This document shows positions 10,501 through 19,201 of a DNA stretch of 64,000 bases, one piece after another; within the stretch, counting starts at the first letter, position 1; the number at the start of each line of letters is the position of its first letter. The notes beneath the pieces were generated by a model. It did no database searches and was not told the origin of the DNA. It saw nothing but the letters and a program-made list of their open reading frames with translations. A program made the translations under genes and the position numbers. Origin of the DNA: Candidatus Saccharimonadota bacterium (GTDB taxonomy: Bacteria; Patescibacteriota; Saccharimonadia; Saccharimonadales; Saccharimonadaceae); assembly GCA_017406905.1 (NCBI GenBank), contig JAFQXN010000006.1, positions 248,001-312,000 on the forward strand. Direction: 5' to 3'.

Positions 10501-10613
10501 TCGCGTACGCTAATCACGCCGTCACTTGCTTCAGAAAGCCCCGACTTCTCTGCCGAACTCTCCGCCTCTCGCAGATCGCGCCCATCCAAATTTTTCTCCG
10601 AACTGCTGTCCAT
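7548..10613 (-). CDS. Large multi-pass membrane protein of unknown function
   Basis: 1021 aa; I do not recognise the family. The first 70 residues are charged and Ser-rich, then a TM segment lies at about 72-95. A long polar region (about 100-385) follows, including an Arg/Glu/Gly-rich stretch. Another hydrophobic segment is near 400-425. A cluster of very Ala/Gly-rich hydrophobic segments spans about 560-660 and one more lies near 725-760. The last 260 residues are acidic and probably extracytoplasmic, with several Cys. ATG 10613 lies 6 nt after TATAAT (10625-10620), so the start is well supported. The Gly/Ala-rich membrane block might be pore-like or part of a secretion apparatus, but nothing in the neighbourhood proves this. 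Confidence 0.8.
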   Translation of the reverse strand: MDSSSEKNLDGRDLREAESSAEKSGLSEASDGVISVREKEERAEGFYSGSGKPSVSKKKQGFRGKFMKRGPIVGVIVAVFGAGGILAGVQFFQPFSLLAQFQETFNSMQVSADARSERFFRAQMDSKRVKNPIKKSIFGTKFSISKKQASELNKQGIEFEEDFEGSGVKVLKYKDDTGEIRVVVANNSDIEKVNKSIANMGEAEVKYKPEAVEFKKFYANDAKFFSAYNKGSLTWRGQIANWFGTRTSTFLKNNKLTRNLFADYKNKANEAVESGGTRLTAALEMMNKGTEEIGGGGVRRNDVESSWSETDEIENGERVYERGSGEDRETMRSGGLLGIIKSIFGIRGGSDFNYSGQDETFDKFNRSEIGDVKSRLTSIAQKYSNNQMSGTASKVANYACLGVSVMGGISLLVQAAEAMQIIKLTTGYFEVFDKVKAGYGDDAPINELMGALNETKKNEHVTLVPNEGAMGSKEVTDNGISALKAETTYTEKTAMEASGIAALYGGGAVNANDPSVKSFNFTSNIKSIFGGLGTSMKAFEACAVARIAAAGAGAIGSGLKIAGCIAGIAGAAFTLGASATACGPLIASFGIGIGVSVAAGVLIAGIVATVTPVVANLLTRNLIMDIGGEDLGNALTSGANMYLGGTHRANGGSLSTREKYTQYAMEQQTVIAENARQERENLSPFDITSKYTFMGALATKLMSFAAVNSVMSAVTSSGNVVSSSLVALGPTASAYNIAETLPTAEEYEEICPYLASIDAVGDDFCNPYVVTDMSTMDLDPQYDVIDVLAEEGSFTDAGDEDTNVTIDQNSDLFKYIMLCNQRESAFGIADQNIANAVSPTGSLSNATNSAIGAVPIVGDIVDIFDNEKQLANIGYISGESCVAGNTVDASESPNWDKAKYYQRFIEDQSLAESMGVIEKSAVTVAVEDYYEKNPLDESYEGMLARYSGLEKDDVVALLDVIEYGSYLAQYDPSERYAFGEEQEVEGVEDEVEFDNENVLAGDVVLLERIAYADVRNRSFAV

Positions 10614-10628
10614 ATATATATTATAGCA

Positions 10629-10868
10629 CTAAATAAAAATCATCGACAACACCGACAATATTGCCAATACTATCAAAACAATCCAAATCCAACCAAACTT
10701 ACTGGTTTTCTTCAAATCCTTCATATACTCCGCATCATCCGCCAAATCCGGGCTCGCACCATTTGCACGCACGTCCATTCCGCTCTGTGCCCTCGCTCGC
10801 AAATCCGCACTAATCCTTCTCGAAAGTTCATCGTTTTTGTTATTTTCTTTGTTTACTATTATTCCCAT
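10629..10868 (-). CDS. Small single-pass membrane protein, unknown
   Basis: 79 aa starting MGIIVNKENNKND. I chose ATG 10868 because AGGAAAG stands just upstream, and because a TATAAT beginning near 10904 overlaps an upstream in-frame ATG, which places that ATG before the transcript. The first 55 residues are polar and charged. The C-terminal about 20 residues (WIWIVLIVLAILSVLSMIFI) form one membrane helix with almost nothing beyond it, as in tail-anchored proteins. It lies 15 nt upstream of the 1021-aa membrane protein and may be co-transcribed. No family recognised. Confidence 0.72.
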   Translation of the reverse strand: MGIIVNKENNKNDELSRRISADLRARAQSGMDVRANGASPDLADDAEYMKDLKKTSKFGWIWIVLIVLAILSVLSMIFI

Positions 10869-10956
10869 TTTCTTTCCTAAATAAATTATTAACTTTTTCA
10901 TTATAACACACAAAAAATGTGGTATAATAATATAAATATTATTTAAGGAGGTTCAA

Positions 10957-11901
10957 ATGGCGACCAAAAAGTCGAAATCGTCGAACAAAGCTGACAAAGC
11001 CAAATCGACCAAACCAAAAACTGCGGAAAAATCCTTCAAGGAAGCAGAGCTCGTAACAGAGACCACTATAGTAGAAGAAACCGAGACCAAAGAAGTCTCC
11101 AAATCGGTTTCCTCCGGCAAGAAATCATTCCTTAGCGGATTCTTTGCACGCAAATACGAAGAAAAAGAGAGCATTCTCACCGTTTTCAAGAATCATAAAT
11201 TCTACGGTTCTTTACTCGGCGAAATCATTGGCACTATGCTCATCACGCTTTTGCTACTTTCACTTTCACTTCTAGGCATTGCAAATATCGCTACCTACTC
11301 CGTAGCCGTAATTGCCATCCTAATTGCAGTTTATGCATTCTCTGGCGCTTGCCTTAACCCCATCATCGTTGTTGGCATGATGGCTTCTCGCCGTATGTCC
11401 GTTATCCGCGGCGTTATGTATATCATCGCTGAGATTATCGGTGCCTGGCTCGGCTGGATTATCTTCAACGCTTTCCACTTGGCCGGCGGTGAAGCAGCTT
11501 ACGAAATGCCAATGATGTCTGCAGTCGCAGAGGGTAATTTCTGGATTACTGCGATGGTTGAGCTATTTGGCGCAGCCGTAATCGCATTCTTCTTCGCTCG
11601 CGCCCTTCAATACAAGCGCAGCGTGTTCACCTTTGCTGTTGTCGTAGCAGGCGGCATGGTCACCGCTATTCTCGTAGGCTATGTTGCATCTGCAGCCTTC
11701 CTTAGCCTCAGTGGCAACTTCATCTTCAACCCAGCTGCGGCATTGATGATGCAAATTTTCCCAGCAGCCGGTGAGAACTTTGGCGAAATTCTCGGTGGCA
11801 TTTGCCAAGCCCTATCTATTTACGCCATTATCCCAATGATCGGTGGCGTCATAGGTTTCTGCCTCTCCGACTTCAGCTCCAGGCTTTCCGGAGAAAACTA
11901 A
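10957..11901 (+). CDS. MIP/aquaporin-family channel
   Basis: 314 aa. The first about 75 residues are a Lys/Glu/Ser/Thr-rich cytoplasmic extension not normally found in the family. The rest has six hydrophobic segments with the two half-helix motifs of aquaporins: SGACLNP in the first half (an NPI variant of NPA) and FNPAAAL in the second. Members conduct water or small neutral solutes such as glycerol. The altered first motif makes selectivity uncertain. A good AAGGAGG ribosome site lies 6 nt before the ATG and a TATAAT is at 10923-10928. A rho-independent terminator follows directly. Monocistronic, divergent from the gene at 10868. Confidence 0.88.
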   Translation: MATKKSKSSNKADKAKSTKPKTAEKSFKEAELVTETTIVEETETKEVSKSVSSGKKSFLSGFFARKYEEKESILTVFKNHKFYGSLLGEIIGTMLITLLLLSLSLLGIANIATYSVAVIAILIAVYAFSGACLNPIIVVGMMASRRMSVIRGVMYIIAEIIGAWLGWIIFNAFHLAGGEAAYEMPMMSAVAEGNFWITAMVELFGAAVIAFFFARALQYKRSVFTFAVVVAGGMVTAILVGYVASAAFLSLSGNFIFNPAAALMMQIFPAAGENFGEILGGICQALSIYAIIPMIGGVIGFCLSDFSSRLSGEN

Positions 11902-11910
11902 CATCCATTA

Positions 11911-11936
11911 AATAACCCCGCAAGGGGTTATTTTTT
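11911..11936 (+). terminator. Rho-independent terminator after the aquaporin-family gene
   Basis: A 9-bp stem AATAACCCC / GGGGTTATT with a GCAA loop is followed by a run of T on the plus strand. Its A-rich left flank lets it also serve metG, which converges from the right. Confidence 0.9.
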
Positions 11937-13359
11937 ACGCTACAAAATCTTTAGGGAATAGCGGCACTTCCGGTGGCGTGATTTCTCCACTAAATATTTC
12001 AAATATCTTTTCAGTTGCCCCTGGTATAAACGGACTTAATGCGTAATTTGCTCTTAATAAATCGCGTATCAATCCGCTTAGGCATTCATTCAATTTCTCC
12101 GTCTCGCCATTCTTAGCTAAGCTCCAAGGCTTTTCTTCATCAATTCGCCGATTTAATTCTTGTATCTTATTCCACGCATAATCAAAAGCTTTTGCAAATT
12201 CATATTTTGTCATCAAATCATTATATTCATTATCAAATTCAAAATCTAATTTTTCTTCAAATTTAAAATTATTCTTCGCTGCTAATGTCGCTAAACGTTG
12301 CACTAAATTCCCTAAATCATTCGCTAATTCGTTATTATACGCATCTTCGAATTTTTCCCAGGTAAAATCCGAATCCGCAAAAGTATCTACATGTCGCAAG
12401 AAATAATAACGAAAAGCATCTAGCCCGTGCCTATCCAATACGTCCACTGGATTTACCACATTACCAATTGATTTGGACATTTTTTGCCCATCGGCTAAGA
12501 CCATCCCATGCGATACCATAGTCTTTGGTAGCGGTAATCCTAAGACTATCAACATAGCTGGCCAAATAATCGCATGAAATCTCAGAATGTCTTTTCCTAC
12601 AAACTGCGCCACTGGTGGCCACCAATCTGTAATGTCCTCTTCTGGATAACCCAGCGCTGTCAAATAATTAGACAGCGCATCAATCCACACATACATCACC
12701 TGCGAATCATCATCCGGCACTTTTACTCCCCACACTAATTGTGAAGTTGGCCGTGAAATTGACACATCCGGCGTATCTTCCAAAAGCCGCAAGATTTCTT
12801 TCTTACGAAATTCTGGCAAAATTAACATCTCACCAGACTCAATCGCCATTCGAATCCTATCCTTAAAATCAGAAATCTTAAAATAATAATTTTCTTCTTG
12901 TAATTTCTCGTAAGGCTTTTGGTGGTCTGGACATACGCCATGATTCTCTTCGTATTCTTTTTCGGTTACAAATCTTTCACAACCAGTACAATACCAACCT
13001 TCATACTCCGCTTTATATATATAGTCCGATAGTATCCGCCAAATCTCTTGACATCTTCGTTCGTGATTCGAATCCGTGGTACGCACAAAATCAGTATATG
13101 ATATATCAAGCTTCGCAATAAAATCTCTAAACTTCTTTACATTATCATCTACATATTGCTCTACGCTTATGCCTAGCTCCTCAGCCTTTTTCCAAATCTT
13201 CCCGCCATGTTCATCTGTGCCAGCTTGTAATTTTACTTCATCACCAAGCAAGCGATGGTACCTGGCGCAAACGTCTGCCAACAAGTAATCCATCGCATGC
13301 CCGATATGCGGCTCACCATTTACGTACGGTATCGCCGTAGTCAAATATACTTTATTCAT
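11935..13359 (-). CDS. metG: Methionine-tRNA ligase
   Basis: 474 aa class I synthetase. HIGH motif appears as PHIGHAMDY, KMSKS as GQKMSKSIGN, and the zinc-binding insertion contains CTGCERFVTEKEY...CPDH. The Rossmann core is followed by an anticodon-binding helical domain (about 350-474). The C-terminal EMAP/Trbp tRNA-binding domain seen in many bacteria is missing, giving a compact form. ATG 13359 is 6 nt after TAAAAT (13371-13366), again leaderless in layout. It charges initiator and elongator tRNA-Met. Confidence 0.96.
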   Translation of the reverse strand: MNKVYLTTAIPYVNGEPHIGHAMDYLLADVCARYHRLLGDEVKLQAGTDEHGGKIWKKAEELGISVEQYVDDNVKKFRDFIAKLDISYTDFVRTTDSNHERRCQEIWRILSDYIYKAEYEGWYCTGCERFVTEKEYEENHGVCPDHQKPYEKLQEENYYFKISDFKDRIRMAIESGEMLILPEFRKKEILRLLEDTPDVSISRPTSQLVWGVKVPDDDSQVMYVWIDALSNYLTALGYPEEDITDWWPPVAQFVGKDILRFHAIIWPAMLIVLGLPLPKTMVSHGMVLADGQKMSKSIGNVVNPVDVLDRHGLDAFRYYFLRHVDTFADSDFTWEKFEDAYNNELANDLGNLVQRLATLAAKNNFKFEEKLDFEFDNEYNDLMTKYEFAKAFDYAWNKIQELNRRIDEEKPWSLAKNGETEKLNECLSGLIRDLLRANYALSPFIPGATEKIFEIFSGEITPPEVPLFPKDFVA

Positions 13360-13368
13360 GCATATATT

Positions 13369-14502
13369 TTACAATACATTGCAGGTATAAGCAAGATTCT
13401 CGTAATTTGCTTGGATGCTATCTAAATCAGCTACTATCTTACCAGTCTCGCTCAAAGGTAAATCAAAGCTCGCTACGCTAGTTTCTGTTAAATCTTCCGC
13501 TGCTGCTTCCACTTCTGCGATTATCTCTTCTTCGCCGTTTTCGTATGACACGGTCTCTACCATCGAAATCGTAGACATAATGCCACTAGAAAATACTGCG
13601 GTCATTTCTATATTTCCAGTTAAGGCATTGGTATATCCAGCAGTAATTAATTCTTCGGCAGTCAATACGCGGTCGCAAGATAGAGTCGTCTGCCCAGCTA
13701 CTGTAGTACCGCCAGAAGTCCCACCACCATTCACACTAGAACCGTTGCCGTTTGTACTATCACTGATGTCGCCCGTATCCTCATCTTCATCATCTACAAT
13801 GACCGTCTCATTCGAAACGGTATTGTTAGTATTACTATTGCCACTCATTAACTGCATTATGAGTACCACCGCAAGCGCTATTACGATTACGAGTACTACT
13901 GCAATTAAAGCAATTAGAGTAGTCTTATTAGTTTTCTTTTTCATTGGTGCTGCACCTTGCGCGCCAGGCTGTTTGTTATCATCTTGAGTGGCCGGGTCAT
14001 TAAATGCTACGCTCGGAGTGTTTGCCTTAGGCGTAATATTAAATGGATTTTCTGCCGGCATCACTGGCTCATTTGCTGCAGCATTATCTGCTGGCATTGA
14101 CACTGCTGAGCCAATTGAACCTGGTACTGGGTCAGCCGCTTTCATTGGCGCTTTAAGCTCCTCCTCGACTGGGTCTGGCTCTGGCGCTGGTTCTGGCATC
14201 ATAATCGGATCAGTCGCCGCTACCCTTACGCCGTTTGGATGAAGCACTGGATTAACTGGCACTGGATTGGCTGGTGTTGCACCAGCTGGCGCACCAGCTT
14301 CAGTCGGTGTAGTTGGATTCGTAGGGTTTACCACCGGATTCACCGGAGTAGGTACCTCACCTACTTGTTGCGCTGCAGAGCTAGTCATTGACGAAAAATC
14401 TCCACCCGCCCCAGGATTTGCTGGACTCGGCGCCGCCACTGGCTTAGGCGCTGGACTCGGCGCAGGATTAGGTGTTGGTGTCGGATTATTTGTTGGATCC
14501 AT
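13369..14502 (-). CDS. Pro-rich single-pass membrane protein with extracellular Cys pair
   Basis: 377 aa, unknown family. Residues 1-185 are low-complexity Pro/Ala/Asn/Thr and cytoplasmic by charge. KKKTNKTT precedes a TM helix (about 193-217). An acidic Ser/Gly/Asn linker follows (about 220-275), then a small C-terminal domain (about 276-377) bounded by two Cys (LSCDRVL and TCNVL) that could form a disulfide. This layout (Pro-rich cytoplasmic arm, one helix, small outside domain) is shared by the proteins starting at 58127 and 62023. AAGGAAA precedes the ATG. Role unknown; perhaps envelope sensing or anchoring. Confidence 0.8.
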   Translation of the reverse strand: MDPTNNPTPTPNPAPSPAPKPVAAPSPANPGAGGDFSSMTSSAAQQVGEVPTPVNPVVNPTNPTTPTEAGAPAGATPANPVPVNPVLHPNGVRVAATDPIMMPEPAPEPDPVEEELKAPMKAADPVPGSIGSAVSMPADNAAANEPVMPAENPFNITPKANTPSVAFNDPATQDDNKQPGAQGAAPMKKKTNKTTLIALIAVVLVIVIALAVVLIMQLMSGNSNTNNTVSNETVIVDDEDEDTGDISDSTNGNGSSVNGGGTSGGTTVAGQTTLSCDRVLTAEELITAGYTNALTGNIEMTAVFSSGIMSTISMVETVSYENGEEEIIAEVEAAAEDLTETSVASFDLPLSETGKIVADLDSIQANYENLAYTCNVL

Positions 14503-14601
14503 TTTATTTTCCTTATCTTACTTTTATAATACTATTGCTTACATTACTATTATTATAGCATAATCTCATTATTTTAAATAAAGTTTATTGCTTAAAAAGC
14601 G

Positions 14602-16485
14602 CTATCTCCCGTGGCCTCCGCCCCCACCGCCGCCTCCGCCGGAGAATCCGCCCCCTCCTCCACCAGAAAATCCAGAAGATGAACCACCACCACTTGTGCT
14701 CATCACCGTAGAATTTGTCGCATACCTACTCATCGTCCGTGTCATTCTAGAAATCTCCGAAGCCGTAATCCCCGCCCTTAGATAATCTGGCTCCGCTACT
14801 TCTTCCACTTTACAATATTCCGCCATTTCATTCATCCAGCTTTCCTCTAGCCCAAACACTGCTGCATAGGGCAATAATTTTTCATATAATTTTACGATTC
14901 CTTCCGGTGAGACATCTGCACCATTGACACTTTGTAGCATCTTCATTCTCTCCGCTTCTGCCATTTCAATATACATCCTTAAGCCGTCCATATATCGCGA
15001 AGCCATTAGGCCTTTTTCGGTATGATATTCCACCATTTCACGTTGCACTTTCAAAATTGTATTTATTGTAATTGTTATAAATATTACTACACCTACTGCT
15101 ATCATCATCTCATGTAAATATATTATCTCTTTCACTCCTACTTCATCTGATATTGCCACATATATACCTAAAGCGAATATCGCTATCACTGCAAATTCCA
15201 CGATAATTGCTACTATGACCGATAGCGCATCGCCCAAAGTTCCATTTCTTTTATTTCCACCTCGCGCGCCAATCCGATACTTGCTCTCTACTAAACCATC
15301 ACGTTTCAAATCTTCTAGTAGCGCCGTTTCCATATTTTTATTTACTTTTACTAAAAGCGTACTTGCCGTTCGTGGCCTTACCTCAAATCTCTCGCCAGTA
15401 TCTACTGACACACCACCACGCAATATTGCTAACAAATCTCTTTCTTCCTCACTTACGCCTTCCAAATCATTTACTACAATTTCCCAATCATTCTTCTTTT
15501 CACTTTTCTTTACTAAACTAATCTTTCGTCGCACTACCAAATCTAATAACATCCCCACTTTCATATCTTTTTTCTTGCCGATGTATATCTCTGCCATTTC
15601 CGCCAAGCTATATTTGCTATCGGGTTGATATTCTGGCTTCACGAAAATCCCTTTATAATATGCTATCTTTCCTCGCACCTTCAAATATCGCCGTATTGCC
15701 ATACATAACCATACTACGCACGCAATAATTATCACTGCACCATAAATTACTGCTACATAACTTTTCTCCGGCTCTGGCACTACAAAACTTCCTGGCTTTA
15801 TTCTTATCGCAAATGTTAAATTCTCAAATTTCGTCAAATTTTTCGCTTGGAATTTAAAACCATCACTTATTTCCGTCACTATACATCTATCTAAACCTTT
15901 ATCACCATATTTACCTACGTAACAAGATATGTCATTATCATAATCTTCTGCCACCTCACCTACAAAATGCACCCTCGCTGTCACTGCATCAAATCTTTGC
16001 GTCCAACCATTTCCATTTGTATCCCAATATAATTCCTGAAAATTTTCAAAATCTGTCACCACTTTTTCAAATTCATATTCAAAAGTATATACTTGCTCGC
16101 CTAATACATAATTATCATCACCCGTACAAACTTCAAAATAATCACTATATTTATCTATGCTATAAATTGGCTCTTCTGATCCATTCCGAAGTACTGCAAT
16201 ATTAGATTTACTTAAATTTGGCAAAGTTACGTTTACTCCGCCCTGATTTGTAAATGCTATGTCACGACAAATTCCTTTATTTTGATTATAATCCGGAAAT
16301 ACTGTAGTAAAATTCTCTACCACTTTTAAATGTGACACGCCTTGCGCATCACGCGACAAATAATAATCTGCTGTAAAATCACTAAAATAGAAATTTTCTG
16401 TGTCTGCCGCATTTGCCGGCAACTCCAACCACCCGCCTAACATTATAAATGATATAAAAGTTATAAAAGTCGCAAGTTTTCTCAT
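14602..16485 (-). CDS. DUF2207-type membrane protein with poly-glycine tail
   Basis: 627 aa starting MRKLATF. ATG 16485 is 6 nt after TATAAT (16497-16492), which rules out the longer reading. A signal peptide (about 1-27) ends near the sequence NAAD. The extracellular N-terminal domain (about 28-225) resembles DUF2207. A TM helix lies at about 245-265, a cytoplasmic region at about 270-410, and two more TM helices near 425-450 and 463-485. The protein ends in a cytoplasmic helical part and an almost pure Gly/Ser tail with a final HGR. Such proteins are common in small-genome bacteria; the function is not known. Confidence 0.82.
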   Translation of the reverse strand: MRKLATFITFISFIMLGGWLELPANAADTENFYFSDFTADYYLSRDAQGVSHLKVVENFTTVFPDYNQNKGICRDIAFTNQGGVNVTLPNLSKSNIAVLRNGSEEPIYSIDKYSDYFEVCTGDDNYVLGEQVYTFEYEFEKVVTDFENFQELYWDTNGNGWTQRFDAVTARVHFVGEVAEDYDNDISCYVGKYGDKGLDRCIVTEISDGFKFQAKNLTKFENLTFAIRIKPGSFVVPEPEKSYVAVIYGAVIIIACVVWLCMAIRRYLKVRGKIAYYKGIFVKPEYQPDSKYSLAEMAEIYIGKKKDMKVGMLLDLVVRRKISLVKKSEKKNDWEIVVNDLEGVSEEERDLLAILRGGVSVDTGERFEVRPRTASTLLVKVNKNMETALLEDLKRDGLVESKYRIGARGGNKRNGTLGDALSVIVAIIVEFAVIAIFALGIYVAISDEVGVKEIIYLHEMMIAVGVVIFITITINTILKVQREMVEYHTEKGLMASRYMDGLRMYIEMAEAERMKMLQSVNGADVSPEGIVKLYEKLLPYAAVFGLEESWMNEMAEYCKVEEVAEPDYLRAGITASEISRMTRTMSRYATNSTVMSTSGGGSSSGFSGGGGGGFSGGGGGGGGGHGR

Positions 16486-16530
16486 GATTCCATTATACCA
16501 AATCATAATACTTATGCTATAATTTACAAT

Positions 16531-17445
16531 ATGGATAATAATAAAATCATGATTGTCGGCACTGGTAATGTAGGTGCAAGTATTGCTTTTGCCCTACTTA
16601 ACCAACGCACCGCCGTCAACGAAATCATCTTAACTGACATCATCGCTAAAGACGCCGAAGGCGAAGCTATGGACTTACGCGATGCACTCGCCGTAGCCCC
16701 AAGTTACGTCAAAATTAAAAACGGCACTTATGCCGACGCTAAAGATTGCGACATTGTAGTCATCACGGCTGGCGCCGCTCAAAAGCCTGGCGAATCTCGC
16801 CTAGACCTCCTCAAGAAGAACATCAACATCTTAAAAGGCATGGTTGAACAAATCATGGCTAGCGGTTTTGATGGTATTTTTCTCGTAGTCACTAATCCTA
16901 TGGACGTACTCACTTATTACACCATGAAATTTTCCGGTCTCCCCGCCGAACGCGTCATCGGCTCCGGTACTGTACTAGATTCTGCCCGTCTTCGTGAGCG
17001 CATTGCCAACTATCTTCATGTTAATCCAAAGTCCGTCCACGCTTATCAAATCGGCGAACATGGCGATACCGAGCTTACTGTATGGTCGCTAGCGGACATC
17101 GGCGGCCAGAAAGTCACCGAACTACTTCCTAAAGACATCCGTACTGGCATTTCTGATTTCGTTAAAAACGAAGCTTACGACATTATCGATAAAAAAGGTG
17201 CTACTTATTATGGTATTGCGACATGTGTCGCACAAATTCTCAACTGTATCCTTAATGACGAGATGCGCGTTCTTGCCGTATCGTCGTATGATCATTTTTC
17301 CGATACGTCATTTGGCTTTCCATCCGTAGTTGGGCGCCAAGGCGTCATTCGTCGCTTAGATATTAAACTTTCCGAACATGAAGGCATTGAACTTCAAAAA
17401 TCCATCAACGCCCTCAAAAAAGCCATCTCTTCCGTTAAACTGTAA
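16531..17445 (+). CDS. ldh: L-lactate dehydrogenase
   Basis: 304 aa. The NAD-binding Rossmann motif is IVGTGNVGASIAFALL. The substrate loop GAAQKPGESRLDLL carries Gln where malate dehydrogenases have Arg, supporting lactate dehydrogenase. The catalytic His is in YQIGEHGDTE, and VVTNPMDVL is the family motif. It reduces pyruvate to L-lactate and regenerates NAD+, consistent with a fermentative life. ATG 16531 lies 7 nt after TATAAT (16518-16523). Monocistronic, converging on sbcB. Confidence 0.95.
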   Translation: MDNNKIMIVGTGNVGASIAFALLNQRTAVNEIILTDIIAKDAEGEAMDLRDALAVAPSYVKIKNGTYADAKDCDIVVITAGAAQKPGESRLDLLKKNINILKGMVEQIMASGFDGIFLVVTNPMDVLTYYTMKFSGLPAERVIGSGTVLDSARLRERIANYLHVNPKSVHAYQIGEHGDTELTVWSLADIGGQKVTELLPKDIRTGISDFVKNEAYDIIDKKGATYYGIATCVAQILNCILNDEMRVLAVSSYDHFSDTSFGFPSVVGRQGVIRRLDIKLSEHEGIELQKSINALKKAISSVKL

Positions 17446-17485
17446 AACCTAGTTTTTGTCGACTGCCGCCGCTTCGCTTAGGTTT
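17445..17485. repeat. Imperfect palindrome at the ldh/sbcB convergent junction
   Basis: AAACCTAG at 17445-17452 pairs with CTTAGGTTT at 17477-17485 (one bulge), overlapping the ldh stop. The loop on the minus strand reads TAAGCGAAGCGGCGGCAG (17480-17463), matching 17 of 18 bases of 43829-43846. No T-run follows, so it is not a classic terminator, but its place between convergent genes suggests transcription end or a dispersed repeat. Confidence 0.55.
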
Positions 17486-17492
17486 AAGATTT

Positions 17493-18821
17493 TCACGACA
17501 AAGATTGTAAATAAAGCAAAAGTTCTTCTTTGATAAAATCGTCCGTCACCCTTTCAAGCTCCGCCAAAAACTTCGGCACTTGCTTCTCCAAACGATTCTT
17601 TCGATACTCTTCCCACTTTATCATCTCGCTCTCGCTCAAACTCCGCGGAAAATTCCTACCTTTATAGTGTAGTAGCAGCTCCGGCAATCTCGGATCATGA
17701 AAATCTGGATGAAAATCCGCCAGCTTATTTTCGTCTGCATTTCTCACCGCTGCAATTTTCACACGATCCACATCATCTACAAAACCTTCATACAATGCGC
17801 CCTCTGGTTCTGCCGCCGGCGGAAATTCCGGCCGCTCTTCTGCCTTACTTCGCATCATTTCTGCAAACTCCGGATGCTTTAATAATTCTTGCAGATTATC
17901 TTCCACCTGCTGCTTCGTCAAGCCAATCTTCTCCCAGCCATTATCTTTGTCGAGCACACCTAGTGGCGCCACCGCCGGGCACTTATTGTAGCATAATTCC
18001 TTCACAATCGGGAACGCAGAATCGATAAGCACCGTTTCTAACCCATGCCTCAAGTCATACACCAACACATTCCCATTCCTCCCGCTCGTCAAAGGAAATG
18101 CGACAGTTGTCTTATTATATTCTGAAGCATATCTCCCCGAAGCATAAACAAAAGGCTTCTTATCGTCTAAATTCACCAGCCGCTTCACTTCTTTCTTATC
18201 GCGCATCTTATATAAATATTCAAACAAATCCGGCTGCTTCTCGCGTATCAATTTCGCTACCGCAATCGTCGCATATACATCAGAAAGCGCATCGTGCGCG
18301 TGCTCGTGCGACACTCCGTTTAACTTAGTGATTAATTCTAAGCGATTCGTCGGCGTGCCATCTTCCCGAAATGGCCACTCAATTCCCTCCGGCCTGAGAG
18401 CCCGCGTTAACCTTACTACATCTAATATATCCCACCGGCTCCGCCCGTCTTTCCATTCCCACTCATAAGAGTCGTAAAAATTCCGCCACAACATCGCCCG
18501 CATAAACTCATCATCAAACCTCACCGTATTATACCCCACCGCCACCGTCTCCGGCACAAATACTGTCTCCATCACATGCTTGCAAAACTCCACCTCACTC
18601 ATCCCGTCCGCCAAGGTAGCCTGCGGCGTAATTCCCGTTACGCTAATTGCCTGTGGACTCGGCAACGTATCATCAGTCATTTTTACCAGTATATTCACCG
18701 GCTCGCCAATCGGCTCTAATTCTAGCGAAGTCCGCTGCCCTGCAAACTGCATAATCCTATCCGCCCGCGCATTTAACCCGCTCGTCTCTAAATCATAAAA
18801 GAAAAAAGTCTTACCACTCAT
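17493..18821 (-). CDS. sbcB: Exodeoxyribonuclease I (SbcB-like)
   Basis: 442 aa DEDDh exonuclease. ExoI motif is FFFYDLETSGLNARADRIMQF, with GYNTVRFDDEFMR (ExoII) and HEHAHDALSDVYATIA (ExoIII with the H and D). A C-terminal ExoI extension follows. SbcB digests single-stranded DNA 3' to 5' and trims 3' ends in recombination and repair. Slightly shorter than the E. coli enzyme (475 aa). Two Met-preceding TATAT elements are near, none as clear as at other genes. It converges with ldh. Confidence 0.92.
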   Translation of the reverse strand: MSGKTFFFYDLETSGLNARADRIMQFAGQRTSLELEPIGEPVNILVKMTDDTLPSPQAISVTGITPQATLADGMSEVEFCKHVMETVFVPETVAVGYNTVRFDDEFMRAMLWRNFYDSYEWEWKDGRSRWDILDVVRLTRALRPEGIEWPFREDGTPTNRLELITKLNGVSHEHAHDALSDVYATIAVAKLIREKQPDLFEYLYKMRDKKEVKRLVNLDDKKPFVYASGRYASEYNKTTVAFPLTSGRNGNVLVYDLRHGLETVLIDSAFPIVKELCYNKCPAVAPLGVLDKDNGWEKIGLTKQQVEDNLQELLKHPEFAEMMRSKAEERPEFPPAAEPEGALYEGFVDDVDRVKIAAVRNADENKLADFHPDFHDPRLPELLLHYKGRNFPRSLSESEMIKWEEYRKNRLEKQVPKFLAELERVTDDFIKEELLLYLQSLS

Positions 18822-19201
18822 GACTACCTATATATCATAGCAAAATATTTATTTCAACCCCTCACAGCATATAATATATATTATAAAATAAAGGTAGGGT
18901 GCCGCGGCGAATCGTTTTTTCGTAAGTTGCCGTACTGACCGTACCGAAATAGCTTATCGCTTCGCCCAGACGACACCCTTTCGGGAGACTGGACGGATTC
19001 ACCACTGATTCTCATACGAGAAAGGGTCAACAAGGTGGTGTTTGTCTATCTGATGGGAAAATCGCAAAGTCAGAGGTGCCGACCGCGACTAGCAAGATAT
19101 CCCGATAGAAGCCAAAGACCACCCAAAAACCTCCGACGCCTACGGACGTCGTAGGGAGCTAGCAATCCGACAAACCGAGTAGGAGAGCTATTTTTCCGGG
19201 C

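Noticed and set aside
13415-14563. Three long plus-strand ORFs
   Set aside because: They mirror the low-complexity Pro/Ala/Asn-rich gene on the other strand; codon pattern belongs to the minus-strand gene, which has a ribosome site and TM helix.
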